Below, piece after piece: positions 24,801 through 32,093 of a stretch of DNA of 37,689 nucleotides. A program made the translations under genes and the position numbers. The notes under the pieces are model-generated. The model was not told the DNA's origin and ran no database searches. It worked only from the letters and a program-made list of their open reading frames with translations. The stretch is from JBFFXF01 sp041569895 (GTDB lineage: Bacteria > Planctomycetota > UBA8108 > JACQVS01): assembly GCA_041569895.1 (NCBI GenBank), contig JBFFXF010000030.1, positions 1 through 37,689 on the forward strand, given 5' to 3'. Numbering within the stretch: position 1 is the first letter of the stretch; each line of letters begins with the position of its first letter.

Positions 24801-26022
24801 CGACTATATCCTGATGGCCCGGCCCGGCTCGCCCGAGCCGTTCATCGCGGCGACCGAGCAGCTGACCATCGTCGGCGAGGCGCAGGTCGTGGTCGACGTC
24901 GACCTGAAGCGCGCCATTGTCGTCACCGGGCTGGTGACGTCCGGGGGAACGCCGCTCGCCGGAGCGCGGCTCACCGTCTACGATCCCGCCGGCGGGCGTC
25001 AGCCCGCGAGCGCGCGCGTCGACGCGACGGGGCGGTATCAGGTCTTCGTCCCCGGAGCCGGCACGTACGTCGCGCACGTCCGCGCGTCCGGGGGCAGCTG
25101 GGGCACCAGCGAGCTCTTCGTGCCGGGCGGAACGGACGTGGTCGAGCTCGACATCGAGCTGCCGACCGGACGGATCGTCGGTGTCGTCGTCGACGCCTCG
25201 AGCGGGGCCCCGGTGCCCTCCGCGCAGGTCATGGTCGGCGAGGCCACGACGACCTCCGGCGCGTCCGGCCAGCGGACGTTGATGGCGGCCTTCCGCTCGA
25301 TGCGGGGCGCCGGCCGCACCGCTGCGTCCGGCCGATTCGCGGTGCCGCACGTCGCCGAGGGAACGTATTCGCTTCGCGTCGTCGCCGACGGGTACATCGA
25401 GGAGATCGTCGAGGGCATCGAGGTGCGATCGGGACGCGATTCCCGCGAGGTCCGCGTCGAGCTGCGACTCGGCGGCACGGTGCGCGCCCGCGTCGTCGAC
25501 GGGAGCGGGCGGGCCGTGACGGGAGCGATCGGCCTCCTCCGCGATGCCAGCGGCAACCTCGCGCAGATCGCGCGACCGGCGATCTCGGACCGGAACGGCC
25601 AGATGCGCATCACGGGGGTCCCGGCCGGCCGACACGAGATCGCCGTCGTCCACACCGACCACGCGCCGGGACGATTCACGGTGGACGTGGATGTGGAGGA
25701 GGTCGAGACCGTCTTTCGCCTCGAGCGCGGGGGAGAGGTCGGCGTGCTCGTCGTCGACGCGCGCGGCGCTCCGGTCGCCGGCGCCTCGTTGCAGGTGCTC
25801 GACGAGAGCGGAGTCGACCTGCTCTCCGACCGGGATCTCTTCGTGTTCGCGGGTCGGGGTGAAGGCGCGCGGGTCACCGGCGAGGACGGTCGCGTGGCCC
25901 TCGACCGCGTGCCGCGTGGCACCCACCGGGTGGTCGCGAGCAAGGACGGACGCCGGTCCGCGGAGTCCCGCGTCGACGTCGCCGCCGATCGACCCGCGGA
26001 CGTCAAGCTGACGCTGCGGTGA
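21817..26022 (+). CDS. Membrane-anchored protein with about 14 carboxypeptidase-regulatory-like repeats
   Basis: A 1401-residue protein. Residues about 10-28 form one hydrophobic helix that anchors it; the rest should be outside the cytoplasm. From about residue 90 it is a chain of some 14 beta-sandwich repeats of 80-100 residues, each starting with a pattern like G-x-V-x-G-x-V-x-D-x-x-G-x-P-V-A-G-A and containing DGRF and GLxxGxY turns (CarboxypepD_reg-like). Such chains serve as stalks or carbohydrate/protein-binding arrays; no enzymatic domain is visible. The ATG at 21817 is preceded by GGGAGG; a GTG three bases earlier is too near that site. The small membrane protein gene follows four bases after the stop. 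The opposite strand is open for even longer, which is only a base-composition effect. Confidence 0.88.
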   Translation: MSGATKFSAAAILSLLLIIGLVFFLMMTTDRNGALDVGLDARRAATGGVTDAVRSGEGSGDPGAEVADEASALDAEEIALAPDPRLVRGRWLLTGRVVTDDGGELVPAANVTAYFRPHPRRTPSELAPPPQRSVTGRDGRFAFVAVPGSLWLRLEVDAAEKAYRTISFRLPDPEWKGHRDLGDIVLEPGQEFRMKIIGPRDEPVVGAEVLVGRRKNERSVSLEKADMKESRRLARDLGGGEYLLERAAPGPLRVQVRASGYARFREYVDVPSTGAVVIQLERGLSISGTVQTLEGEPIAAAELEIDGPNIGSPLPVITADESGRFIFDVLSSGEYDVTVRADRFVELEEKDVTAGVEEVVFALARESVASGTVVAADGGDAVEGARVRLTSATGDSFEETSGADGSFRVGRLAEGIYVVAIEHESFAPFLEPDVEVPAETTLEARRFELDRGLAATGVVQDGERVTPVHGAVVRMALRSNAGGLSIDRKTETDADGRFRLEGLVEGEYDLAAKAEAYLTGDVLRVAVVDGEENDFEVTLARGASVGGRVLDSEGRPVAAATIDLLRPPTTAPRVSGQIVFSSSSATPRKSTLSEADGRYEIVGIPAGSAYRLSVSHRDFPPASSDAITLEQGQSLIDLDIVLDVGGAVAGRVVGGDGRPMAAVRVTAIQTAAISTGDPDGDPGTAGAAGASATTGAASVAPGAFVMQTNRPRTVRTDGDGRFTIDHLTPGVYTVTTQATGYVSSSVEDINVERGATTDGIELVLDRGESLAGLVTDADGRPLAGAEVRPRGGSVSRVRTDLDGQFRVEGLPPGKISVEFSKTGFVSTQLDLTAPQEDIAVVLEVAATIVGTVTVRGRGEPVDGAMVALRYPPTAQRSQSIGGMSSSPRFPRTRTRADGSFDLDDVWEGDFELVVTHSTYSPATVPVAGVRPGEVREVSVELGAGGAVRGVVTGGGDPLPGAMVHLQPRGGSGPGLSKSSRADVEGRYEVTGLAPGDYILMARPGSPEPFIAATEQLTIVGEAQVVVDVDLKRAIVVTGLVTSGGTPLAGARLTVYDPAGGRQPASARVDATGRYQVFVPGAGTYVAHVRASGGSWGTSELFVPGGTDVVELDIELPTGRIVGVVVDASSGAPVPSAQVMVGEATTTSGASGQRTLMAAFRSMRGAGRTAASGRFAVPHVAEGTYSLRVVADGYIEEIVEGIEVRSGRDSREVRVELRLGGTVRARVVDGSGRAVTGAIGLLRDASGNLAQIARPAISDRNGQMRITGVPAGRHEIAVVHTDHAPGRFTVDVDVEEVETVFRLERGGEVGVLVVDARGAPVAGASLQVLDESGVDLLSDRDLFVFAGRGEGARVTGEDGRVALDRVPRGTHRVVASKDGRRSAESRVDVAADRPADVKLTLR

Positions 26023-26026
26023 GCGC

Positions 26027-26686
26027 GTGGAGGCGGACGGCTCGCGAGCAGCGGCGACGACGAGAGCACGGCTCGGGAGGTTTCTTCTCGTCGCGGGCGG
26101 CGCGCTCGTCCTCGCCAGCGGGTTCCTGCCGCCCGGCCATCCGCGCACGCACGTCAACGAGCTCCTCAGCACCGGCGAGCTGTTCATCGACTCCGTCCGG
26201 GCGGGGATCTGGGAGGAGTCCACGTTCGTCTTCCTCGGCCTGACCGTCGCGTGCGCGCTGCCGATCATCGCGGCTGGCGGTTTCATCGCCGGCGGCCTGA
26301 TCCCCGAGGGGCGAACCCGCTCGCTTGTGTGCTTCGTCCTCCACGAGCTCGCCCTGACGGCCGCCGCGCTCACCCTCTGGGGCTTCTTCGCGATGAACGT
26401 CCTCGACGACGCGGCGAACCGCAGCCTCCGACTGCCCTTCGCCGGCGGCGGCGCGCTGACGACCATCCTGGCGCAGATCGAGTGGCGCTTCTACCGGCGC
26501 GTCAGCGCGGGAAGCGCCGGGTGGAGCGACGCGCTGCACGTCGTGCCGGCGATCATCCTGGCGATCGGCGGCCTCGTCACCGGCGCCATCATGCGCGGCA
26601 CGGAGCACTGGCACAGCGCCGATTACCTGGTGCTGGGAGCGGGAGCGTTGCTGGTGCTGGGGGGGGTGGGGATGCGGGGGCGGTGA
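26027..26686 (+). CDS. Five-helix membrane protein of unknown function
   Basis: A 219-residue protein I do not recognise. It has about five hydrophobic helices (about 18-35, 66-92, 98-123, 170-193 and 198-215) with a conserved-looking central pattern CFVLHELALTAAALTLWGFF and a late acidic/His stretch RGTEHWHSADYL. The GTG start at 26027 lies four bases after the stop of the large repeat protein and has no clear Shine-Dalgarno site, so translation is probably coupled. It could help in localisation or assembly of that partner; this is inference. It is followed after 24 bases by a hexamer array. Confidence 0.7.
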   Translation: MEADGSRAAATTRARLGRFLLVAGGALVLASGFLPPGHPRTHVNELLSTGELFIDSVRAGIWEESTFVFLGLTVACALPIIAAGGFIAGGLIPEGRTRSLVCFVLHELALTAAALTLWGFFAMNVLDDAANRSLRLPFAGGGALTTILAQIEWRFYRRVSAGSAGWSDALHVVPAIILAIGGLVTGAIMRGTEHWHSADYLVLGAGALLVLGGVGMRGR

Positions 26687-26710
26687 AAGTCGCCCCTGTC
26701 GTCCTCGGGG

Positions 26711-26764
26711 CCCGTCCCCGTCCCCGGTCCCGGTCCCGTTCCCGTTCCCGTGCCCGTGCCCGAA
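26711..26764 (+). repeat. CCCGNN hexamer array with units in identical pairs
   Basis: Nine units: two CCCGTC, two CCCGGT, two CCCGTT, two CCCGTG and a closing CCCGAA. The minus strand has nine GGG runs at six-base spacing. It begins 24 bases after the membrane protein stop. With the next array it fills the 257-base gap 26687-26943, in which no gene is seen. Confidence 0.92.
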
Positions 26765-26813
26765 AACCATTGTCGTCCCCTGATGGCCGACGTCGGGGCC
26801 GAGCGATCGCGGT

Positions 26814-26937
26814 CCGAATCCGAGACCGAGGCCGAGAATAGAGGACCGAGACCAGAGATCCGAGACCAGAGATCAGAGATCCGATTCCGATTCCGAATCC
26901 GATACCGATACCGACTCCGACTCCGATTCCGACTCGG
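26814..26937 (+). repeat. CCGANN hexamer array with CAGAGATC-type units
   Basis: CCGAAT, CCGAGA, CCGAGG and CCGAGA (26814-26837) lead to alternating CCGAGAC and CAGAGAT units. Then come nine CCGANN units (26881-26934): two CCGATT, one CCGAAT, two CCGATA, two CCGACT, one CCGATT and one CCGACT. The array ends six bases from the stop codon of the minus-strand epimerase gene. Confidence 0.9.
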
Positions 26938-26943
26938 CACCCG

Positions 26944-27795
26944 CTACAGGGCCGCTTCCCACTGCTCCTCGATGAACTTCAGGCCTCCGGTGTAGACCTC
27001 TTCGCGGTTCGGGAAGAAATCTCGCCAGACGCGGGTGGCGGCGGCGAGGTCGGGGAGGGCGCGTCCGAAGGCCTCGATGGTCAGCCAGCCGTTGTAGCCG
27101 CTCGAGCGCAGCGCCTTGAAGGTTCCCGGCCAGTCGACGTGGCCCTTGCCCGGCGTGCCGCGGTCGTTCTCCGAGATGTGGACGTGGCGGATCTGGTCGA
27201 TCGAGCTCCGGATGCAGCCGATCGGGTCCTTCTCCTCGATATTGGCGTGGAAGGTATCGAACATGGTGCCGAAGTTCGGGTGGCCGACGCGCGCGACGTA
27301 GTCGACGGCGTCGGCGAGCGTGTTCAGGAAGTAGCACTCGAAGCGATTCAGGTACTCGATCGCGAGCACGAGGCGGACCTCCTGCGCGAAATCGGCGGCC
27401 TTTCGATGCACCTCGGCCGCGCGGTCCTTCTCGCCCTCGGTGGGGCCCTCGCCGGTGAAGACGCCGAGCGGCTGGTGATAGGGGCCGCACAGCGTCTGGG
27501 AGCCGATCGCCGCGCTGCACTCGATGGCCCACTTCAGGTGGTCGACGGCTGCCTGGCGATGCTTCTCCTCGCGGCTCACCGGGCTGTGCTCCTCGTCGGG
27601 GACGATGGTGACGCTGGTGCACTCGAGACCGTTGTCCTTCAGCGCCCGTCCGATCTTCTCGAAGTGCGACACGTCGCCCTCGAAGATCGGGATCTCGACG
27701 CCGTCGTATCCGATCTTCTTGAGCGTCTCGAAGAGGTGGAAGTCCTTTTCCGTGACGTGCGTCGTCCAGAGCAGCAAATTGAAGCCGGTCTTCAT
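26944..27795 (-). CDS. Sugar epimerase/isomerase TIM barrel (D-tagatose/D-psicose 3-epimerase-like)
   Basis: A 283-residue xylose-isomerase-like TIM barrel. The metal-binding set of ketose 3-epimerases is in place: E147 in AIEYLNRFE, D180 in FDTFHANIEE, H206 in HVHISENDRGTPGKG and E241 in TIEAFG. These enzymes epimerise free ketohexoses at C3; related proteins act on inosose or other polyols, so the substrate is open. GGGAGG precedes the ATG. It has no leader and is cytoplasmic. It lies in the same direction as the downstream-coded Rieske/cytochrome b genes but is separated from them by 180 bases and probably has its own promoter. Confidence 0.85.
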   Translation of the reverse strand: MKTGFNLLLWTTHVTEKDFHLFETLKKIGYDGVEIPIFEGDVSHFEKIGRALKDNGLECTSVTIVPDEEHSPVSREEKHRQAAVDHLKWAIECSAAIGSQTLCGPYHQPLGVFTGEGPTEGEKDRAAEVHRKAADFAQEVRLVLAIEYLNRFECYFLNTLADAVDYVARVGHPNFGTMFDTFHANIEEKDPIGCIRSSIDQIRHVHISENDRGTPGKGHVDWPGTFKALRSSGYNGWLTIEAFGRALPDLAAATRVWRDFFPNREEVYTGGLKFIEEQWEAAL

Positions 27796-27827
27796 GGGTC
27801 ACCCTCCCGCCTAAATAGCGCGGCGCG

Positions 27828-27833
27828 ATTATG
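27828..27833 (-). promoter_or_regulatory. Candidate -10 element of the epimerase gene
   Basis: On the minus strand CATAAT, one base from the sigma-70 consensus, lies 33 bases before the ATG. No convincing -35 hexamer is seen. The remaining gap 27796-27975 holds no gene. Confidence 0.3.
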
Positions 27834-27975
27834 AGTGGTGTGGCTGGCCGAGCGATTCTTCGTCCTGGCGCGAAGCGAGGCCGAGGCGATACAACGGAGA
27901 GTATCGTCGAGGCCGAGCGACATGTGTACGGTTTTCCGGGCAACGCGTCGCCCGCTGCGAACGCGACCGCTCAGG

Positions 27976-30285
27976 TCATTCGTCACCCGGAGGCAGCTCG
28001 AGCTCGACGCCGTCCGGCCACGGCGCGCCCGCGTCGATCCATGCGCCGATCAACTCGATCTGTTCGCTCGTCAACGGAGGCGCCTCTCCCTCGGGCGGCA
28101 TGCGCTCGTCCTCGTCGTCGGAGCTGATGAGCGCGAAAACGGCGCTCTTCGAGCGATCGCCGGGGACGATCGTCGGCTCGCCGAAGTCACCGGGCGTCAT
28201 CACCAGCGCGCGCGTGTTCATGCGGAAATCGCCCTTGGGACGCGATTTGCCGCCATGACACTTGAAGCAGTGGACCTCCAGGATCGGCTTGATGTCGGCG
28301 ACGAAGTCGATGTCCGCCGCGACGGTCCGTTCGGCCGGTGGCTGCGACGCGCCGCTGTCCGGCTCGCCGTCCGTCGCCGGCGCGGCCTTCTTCTCCGTGT
28401 CCGCGCCGGCCGCGGTCGACGTCCGCGATTCATCCGGCGCGGGCTCGGGGAGCTCGACGTCCTCGGGTGGCCACGGCCGTCCCGGCTCGTACCACTCGCC
28501 GCGCAGCCAGCGGATGATCAGCGCCCGCGACTCTCGATCGAGGATCCCCCGGCGACCGAACGCCGGCATGCGGTCGTTCCTGTCCCCGTAGAAGCGCTCC
28601 TCCTCGGGGTCGTGCACCATCGCCATCTGCCACGCGAAGCTGCCGTAACCGCTGAGCTCGGGTCCGCGCGCCTTCCCCTCGCCGTGAAAGCGATGGCAAC
28701 GCACGCAGTTCAGTCCGTCGCTGCCCCGCTCGACGATATGGCGGCGCCCGCGCTCGATCTCGGCGGCGTCGCGCTCGTCGATGTCGCGCTGCCCGGGGAG
28801 CCGCGCCTCGGCGGAGAGCGCGAGGATGACCCGTCGCTTCATGGCCATCTCCTCGTCGTCGTACTCCGCCATGTCCTTCACCTCGTCGACCATGGTGCCG
28901 TCGCTGAACGCCGTGGCGCCGAAGTAGTGCGGCGTGTCGACCTTCTCCGGATCGAGGAAGCCCTCGATCCACGCGCGGCTCGCGAAGCCCGCGAGGTCGG
29001 ACGCGGTCTGCTTCTCAGTCGGGACATTGCCGAGACCGTCATGACCGTCGTACCTGTGGCAACTGGCGCAGTACCTCGCGAAGAGCCTGGGTCCACGCGT
29101 CTTCGGGTCATCGCGGAGCAGCGTCACGGCGCCGGTGGCGGGAATGCCCGAGGGCATGCCGGCGAGCACACGGACGCGCTCGGCGTCGCGCTTCGCCACG
29201 GCCACGGCCGCCTGGTAGTCGGGATCGGACGCGTCGGCGCTGAGGGCCATGGCGGTGAGCGCCCCCGCGCCGCCGAGCACCAGGAAGAGGAAGCAGACGT
29301 TGAAGACGTGTCCGAGCTTCCAGCGTCCGACGAACGGCATCAGCAGCGCGAGAAAGAGGACGATTCCCGGGATGTAGATCGCGCCCCAGACTTCGTTCTC
29401 GCCCTCGAAGTACTTCAGGAACTCGTAGAGGAACAGGAAGTACCAGTCCGGGCGCGCGGCGGCGTAGGGCTCTGAGGGCTCGGCGGGGGCCATCAGCGAC
29501 GCGCCGAGCGGCACGTCGGGGCCGCCGAGGAGTCGGCCGGAGACGACCAGGAAGAGCACCACGGCGAGCACCGCCAGGCACGCCACGGTGTCCTTGAGCA
29601 CCTGGTCCGGCCAGAAGGAGGCGTCCGGCTTGCGGTCGGGCCTCTTCGGGTGCACGCCGTGCTTGCGGAAGAGATAGATGTGGAGCGCGACGAACGCGAT
29701 CATCAACGCGGGCAGCAGTCCCGCATGCAGCGCGAAGAATCGCGTCAACGTGTGGTGCCCGTACTCCGACCCACCGACGACGACGTCCCGCAACTCGGCG
29801 CCGATCACCGGCGTGATGCCGGCGATGTTGGTGGCGACCTTCGTCGCCCAGTATCCCTTCTGGTCCCAGGGCAACAGGTACCCGGTGAGTCCGAGTCCGA
29901 GCACTATGTTGAGCAACACGATGCCGATCCAGAAGTTGAACTCGCGCGGCGCGCGGTATGCGCCATCGATCACCACCTGCATGACGTGGAGCGCCAGCAG
30001 GAGCACCATGATCTGCGCCATGTAGTGGTGGATGCCGCGCAGCAGCCAGCCGCCGGTCATCTCGTTCTGGATGTAGTAGACGCTCTCCCACGCGCTCGTC
30101 GCGCTCGGGCTGTAGGCCGCCCAGAGGAAGAAGCCGGTGATCATCTGCACGGCGAAGGCGAAGACGAGCGTGCTTCCCCAGACGTATCGCCATCGCGACC
30201 CGCCGGGAATGTGCTCGTAGAGGGCCGCGCGGACGATGTTGCGGACCCCTGTCCGGGAGTCGATCCAGTCGACGACGCCTTTCAT
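27976..30285 (-). CDS. Cytochrome b6-type subunit fused to three c-type heme domains
   Basis: A 769-residue quinol-oxidising subunit. Residues 1-350 combine cytochrome b6 and subunit-IV-like parts in one chain with about eight helices; heme b ligands are H86/H100 and H187/H202, and the quinol site motif is PDWY (279-282). Three heme c sites follow: CASCH (406-410), CVRCH (527-531) and CFKCH (673-677). The last belongs to a PSCyt1-type Planctomycete cytochrome C domain (about 659-765, with ERMPPEGEAPPLTSEQIELIGAWIDAG). An acidic, Ala/Pro-rich linker separates it from the second. The ATG at 30285 overlaps the Rieske stop, so the two are co-translated. The complex should oxidise quinol and pass electrons through the Rieske protein to its own c hemes, in place of a separate cytochrome c1 or f. 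Confidence 0.9.
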   Translation of the reverse strand: MKGVVDWIDSRTGVRNIVRAALYEHIPGGSRWRYVWGSTLVFAFAVQMITGFFLWAAYSPSATSAWESVYYIQNEMTGGWLLRGIHHYMAQIMVLLLALHVMQVVIDGAYRAPREFNFWIGIVLLNIVLGLGLTGYLLPWDQKGYWATKVATNIAGITPVIGAELRDVVVGGSEYGHHTLTRFFALHAGLLPALMIAFVALHIYLFRKHGVHPKRPDRKPDASFWPDQVLKDTVACLAVLAVVLFLVVSGRLLGGPDVPLGASLMAPAEPSEPYAAARPDWYFLFLYEFLKYFEGENEVWGAIYIPGIVLFLALLMPFVGRWKLGHVFNVCFLFLVLGGAGALTAMALSADASDPDYQAAVAVAKRDAERVRVLAGMPSGIPATGAVTLLRDDPKTRGPRLFARYCASCHRYDGHDGLGNVPTEKQTASDLAGFASRAWIEGFLDPEKVDTPHYFGATAFSDGTMVDEVKDMAEYDDEEMAMKRRVILALSAEARLPGQRDIDERDAAEIERGRRHIVERGSDGLNCVRCHRFHGEGKARGPELSGYGSFAWQMAMVHDPEEERFYGDRNDRMPAFGRRGILDRESRALIIRWLRGEWYEPGRPWPPEDVELPEPAPDESRTSTAAGADTEKKAAPATDGEPDSGASQPPAERTVAADIDFVADIKPILEVHCFKCHGGKSRPKGDFRMNTRALVMTPGDFGEPTIVPGDRSKSAVFALISSDDEDERMPPEGEAPPLTSEQIELIGAWIDAGAPWPDGVELELPPGDE

Positions 30286-30899
30286 CAGACCGGGATCTTC
30301 TCCTTCGTTCCGACCTGGAAGTTCTGGAATCTCACCAGGACCTCGCCGTCGACGATCTTCGCCTCGAGGCGATCGAGACCGCGGGGCGACACGCACGGCT
30401 CACCCCTCGTGCCGTCCGGCTCGAACTCGCTCTTGTGGCAGGGGCAGAGGTACGAGCCGTCGCCCCGACTCTCGACGAAGCAGCCGAGATGGGGGCACGT
30501 CGTGTTGAACGCGACTACCTCCTCGGGGCTTGCCGCATCCCGTCGCAGGTAGACGGAGCCGACGGGGACGTCCAGATAGCGGTTCCACGCGTCGACCTTG
30601 TCGGCGATCACCTGGAACACGCGCGGGACGCCGTCCTGCGGCACGGACTCCGCCGACGCGACGCGGACGAACGGAGCCTCGCCACCGGCGCGCCGGCGGC
30701 GGAGCGGGTCGAGGAAGACCGCGAGGCCGGCGGCCAGCGGCACCAGACCGAGCACCGAGCCGAGCGCGACGGTGATCGATTTCACGAAGAAGCCGCGTCT
30801 CGGCACCGTCGTGTCAGCCGTGTTGCCCGCCGGCGCTCCGCCCGCGAGCGGTTCACCGTCGTCGAGCGGCTCGATCAGTTGCGACCGTTCGTCTGTCAT
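30285..30899 (-). CDS. Rieske iron-sulfur protein of a bc-type complex
   Basis: A 204-residue protein with N-terminal leader PRRGFFVKS (about 33-41), twin-arginine-like, and a membrane helix at about 42-63. The [2Fe-2S] ligands are C135 and H137 in CPHLGC and C152 and H155 in CPCHKS; C140 and C154 would form the usual disulfide. It is one subunit of the quinol-oxidising complex with the cytochrome b fusion encoded next, sharing an ATGA junction. The start may be the ATG at 30899 or a GTG at 30908; neither has a strong Shine-Dalgarno site. Confidence 0.92.
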   Translation of the reverse strand: MTDERSQLIEPLDDGEPLAGGAPAGNTADTTVPRRGFFVKSITVALGSVLGLVPLAAGLAVFLDPLRRRRAGGEAPFVRVASAESVPQDGVPRVFQVIADKVDAWNRYLDVPVGSVYLRRDAASPEEVVAFNTTCPHLGCFVESRGDGSYLCPCHKSEFEPDGTRGEPCVSPRGLDRLEAKIVDGEVLVRFQNFQVGTKEKIPV

Positions 30900-31081
30900 G
30901 TCGGACACCCGCGTGAGGGAAAGGGCGACTCGAATCCGAACGAGCCTAACGCTCGCCCCGATCCATTTCCACCCATTTTACTTCTGGCGACAGGGTTCCG
31001 CGCCGGGCGCCCGCTGGTAGAATCGAATTCCTCGAACACGCCCTCGCTCGCTCTCTCCCGGCCGCTGTTCACCCGCTTTGT

Positions 31082-31735
31082 ATGCACGACACCCGCATCC
31101 ACACGACCCCCGCGCCCGCGATGATGATCGTGGCGCTGCTCGCGCCCGTGATCGGAGGCTGTCGCGCACCGCTCGCTGACGTGCAGCGCGGCCGGCCGTG
31201 GCGACTGCCCTCGTGGTCCGGTCTCGAGAGCATCGAACATGGCATCCCGTCGCGGACGGGATGGCGCTCGATACATCCGGCGACCGACTTCCCCGGGCGA
31301 CCAGCGCCAGCCCCGACCCGCCGCCTTCTCGATCCTCCCGTGACACCCGTGCCGGTCTCCCGCACCAGCGTCCCGCAGGCGGTGCTCCGCCGCGCGCACC
31401 TGACCCGTTCGACGCCCCCGAGAGCAACGCCGGCCCTCGCCGTGCTCGACCGCGCCCGACTGTCGATACCGCGACTGACCCGCGCCACCGTCGCCACCGC
31501 GAACCGCTCGCCGGCGGTGCTGCCGCGAGCCCGCGTCGTCCCGGTCCCGCTCCGGCCCGCGAGCATCGGCCGCGCCCCGCCGCAACACGCCGTCGCGCCG
31601 AGCGCCACACTCCCGCGAGCCGTCCTCCGCCCGGCCGTGACCGCCCGAGCCGTGATCGTCCCGGCCCGCGTCCCACCGGCAACACTGGAGAAGGCGCGGG
31701 CGCCGAGGGCGGAAGCGCCGGCGAGAGTGTGGTGA
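31082..31735 (+). CDS. Putative Arg/Pro/Ala-rich lipoprotein
   Basis: A 217-residue predicted protein of unknown function. The N terminus has a hydrophobic stretch and lipobox IGGC at residues 24-27, which argues that the frame is real. The mature part is strongly basic, with many Arg and few acidic residues, and repeats motifs such as AVLxRA and PxxVP from about residue 85 on. Codon third positions are G or C throughout, as in neighbours, but low complexity weakens that evidence. TAGAAT at 31018-31023 could be a -10 element. No Shine-Dalgarno site is clear; an internal ATG at 31121 is an alternative start. The opposite strand also has open frames here, so doubt remains. Confidence 0.5.
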   Translation: MHDTRIHTTPAPAMMIVALLAPVIGGCRAPLADVQRGRPWRLPSWSGLESIEHGIPSRTGWRSIHPATDFPGRPAPAPTRRLLDPPVTPVPVSRTSVPQAVLRRAHLTRSTPPRATPALAVLDRARLSIPRLTRATVATANRSPAVLPRARVVPVPLRPASIGRAPPQHAVAPSATLPRAVLRPAVTARAVIVPARVPPATLEKARAPRAEAPARVW

Positions 31736-31763
31736 CCGTCGCCTGTCCCGGTGCAGGACGGGA

Positions 31764-31797
31764 ACGCAGATTACGCAGATTGCGCAGATTGCGCAGA
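31764..31797 (+). repeat. Nonamer ACGCAGATT array, second copy
   Basis: Two ACGCAGATT units and one GCGCAGATT unit are followed by a partial copy. The unit is the same as at 4923-4983, about 27 kb away. The gap 31736-32093 holds only this and the next two arrays. Confidence 0.9.
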
Positions 31798-31858
31798 AGA
31801 TCATGTCGTCCGGCCGTACCGGCTCTCGACTCGGACACTCGGGCTCGGTAATCGGACA

Positions 31859-31904
31859 TCGGACTCGGAGTCGGAATCGGCATCGGTCTCGGAGTCGGAC
31901 TCCG
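31859..31904 (+). repeat. TCGGNN hexamer array
   Basis: Seven TCGGNN units with varying last bases (AC, AG, AA, CA, TC, AG, AC) end in TCCG. The units are the reverse complement type of the CCGANN array at 26881. Irregular copies extend upstream to about 31827. Confidence 0.88.
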
Positions 31905-31951
31905 TGCGATCGGCCCCGACGTTGGCGGTCTGGGTGACGACGGGGGTTTTT

Positions 31952-32035
<84 letters not shown>

Positions 32036-32093
32036 TGGGAGCGCGGGCGGCTTCGATTCCGGAAAAAAACCGTGCCAGTCGCGACATCCCAAT

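Noticed and set aside
21802..26466. A 1554-codon open frame on the minus strand, longer than the sense gene
   Set aside because: It mirrors the repeat protein gene in codon-locked antisense and has no recognisable domain, leader or ribosome binding site; the plus frame has a clear anchor and repeated domains.
31069..31608. A minus-strand frame opposite the Arg-rich lipoprotein
   Set aside because: It lacks a leader and a ribosome binding site; the plus frame has a lipobox, although confidence in that gene is also only moderate.
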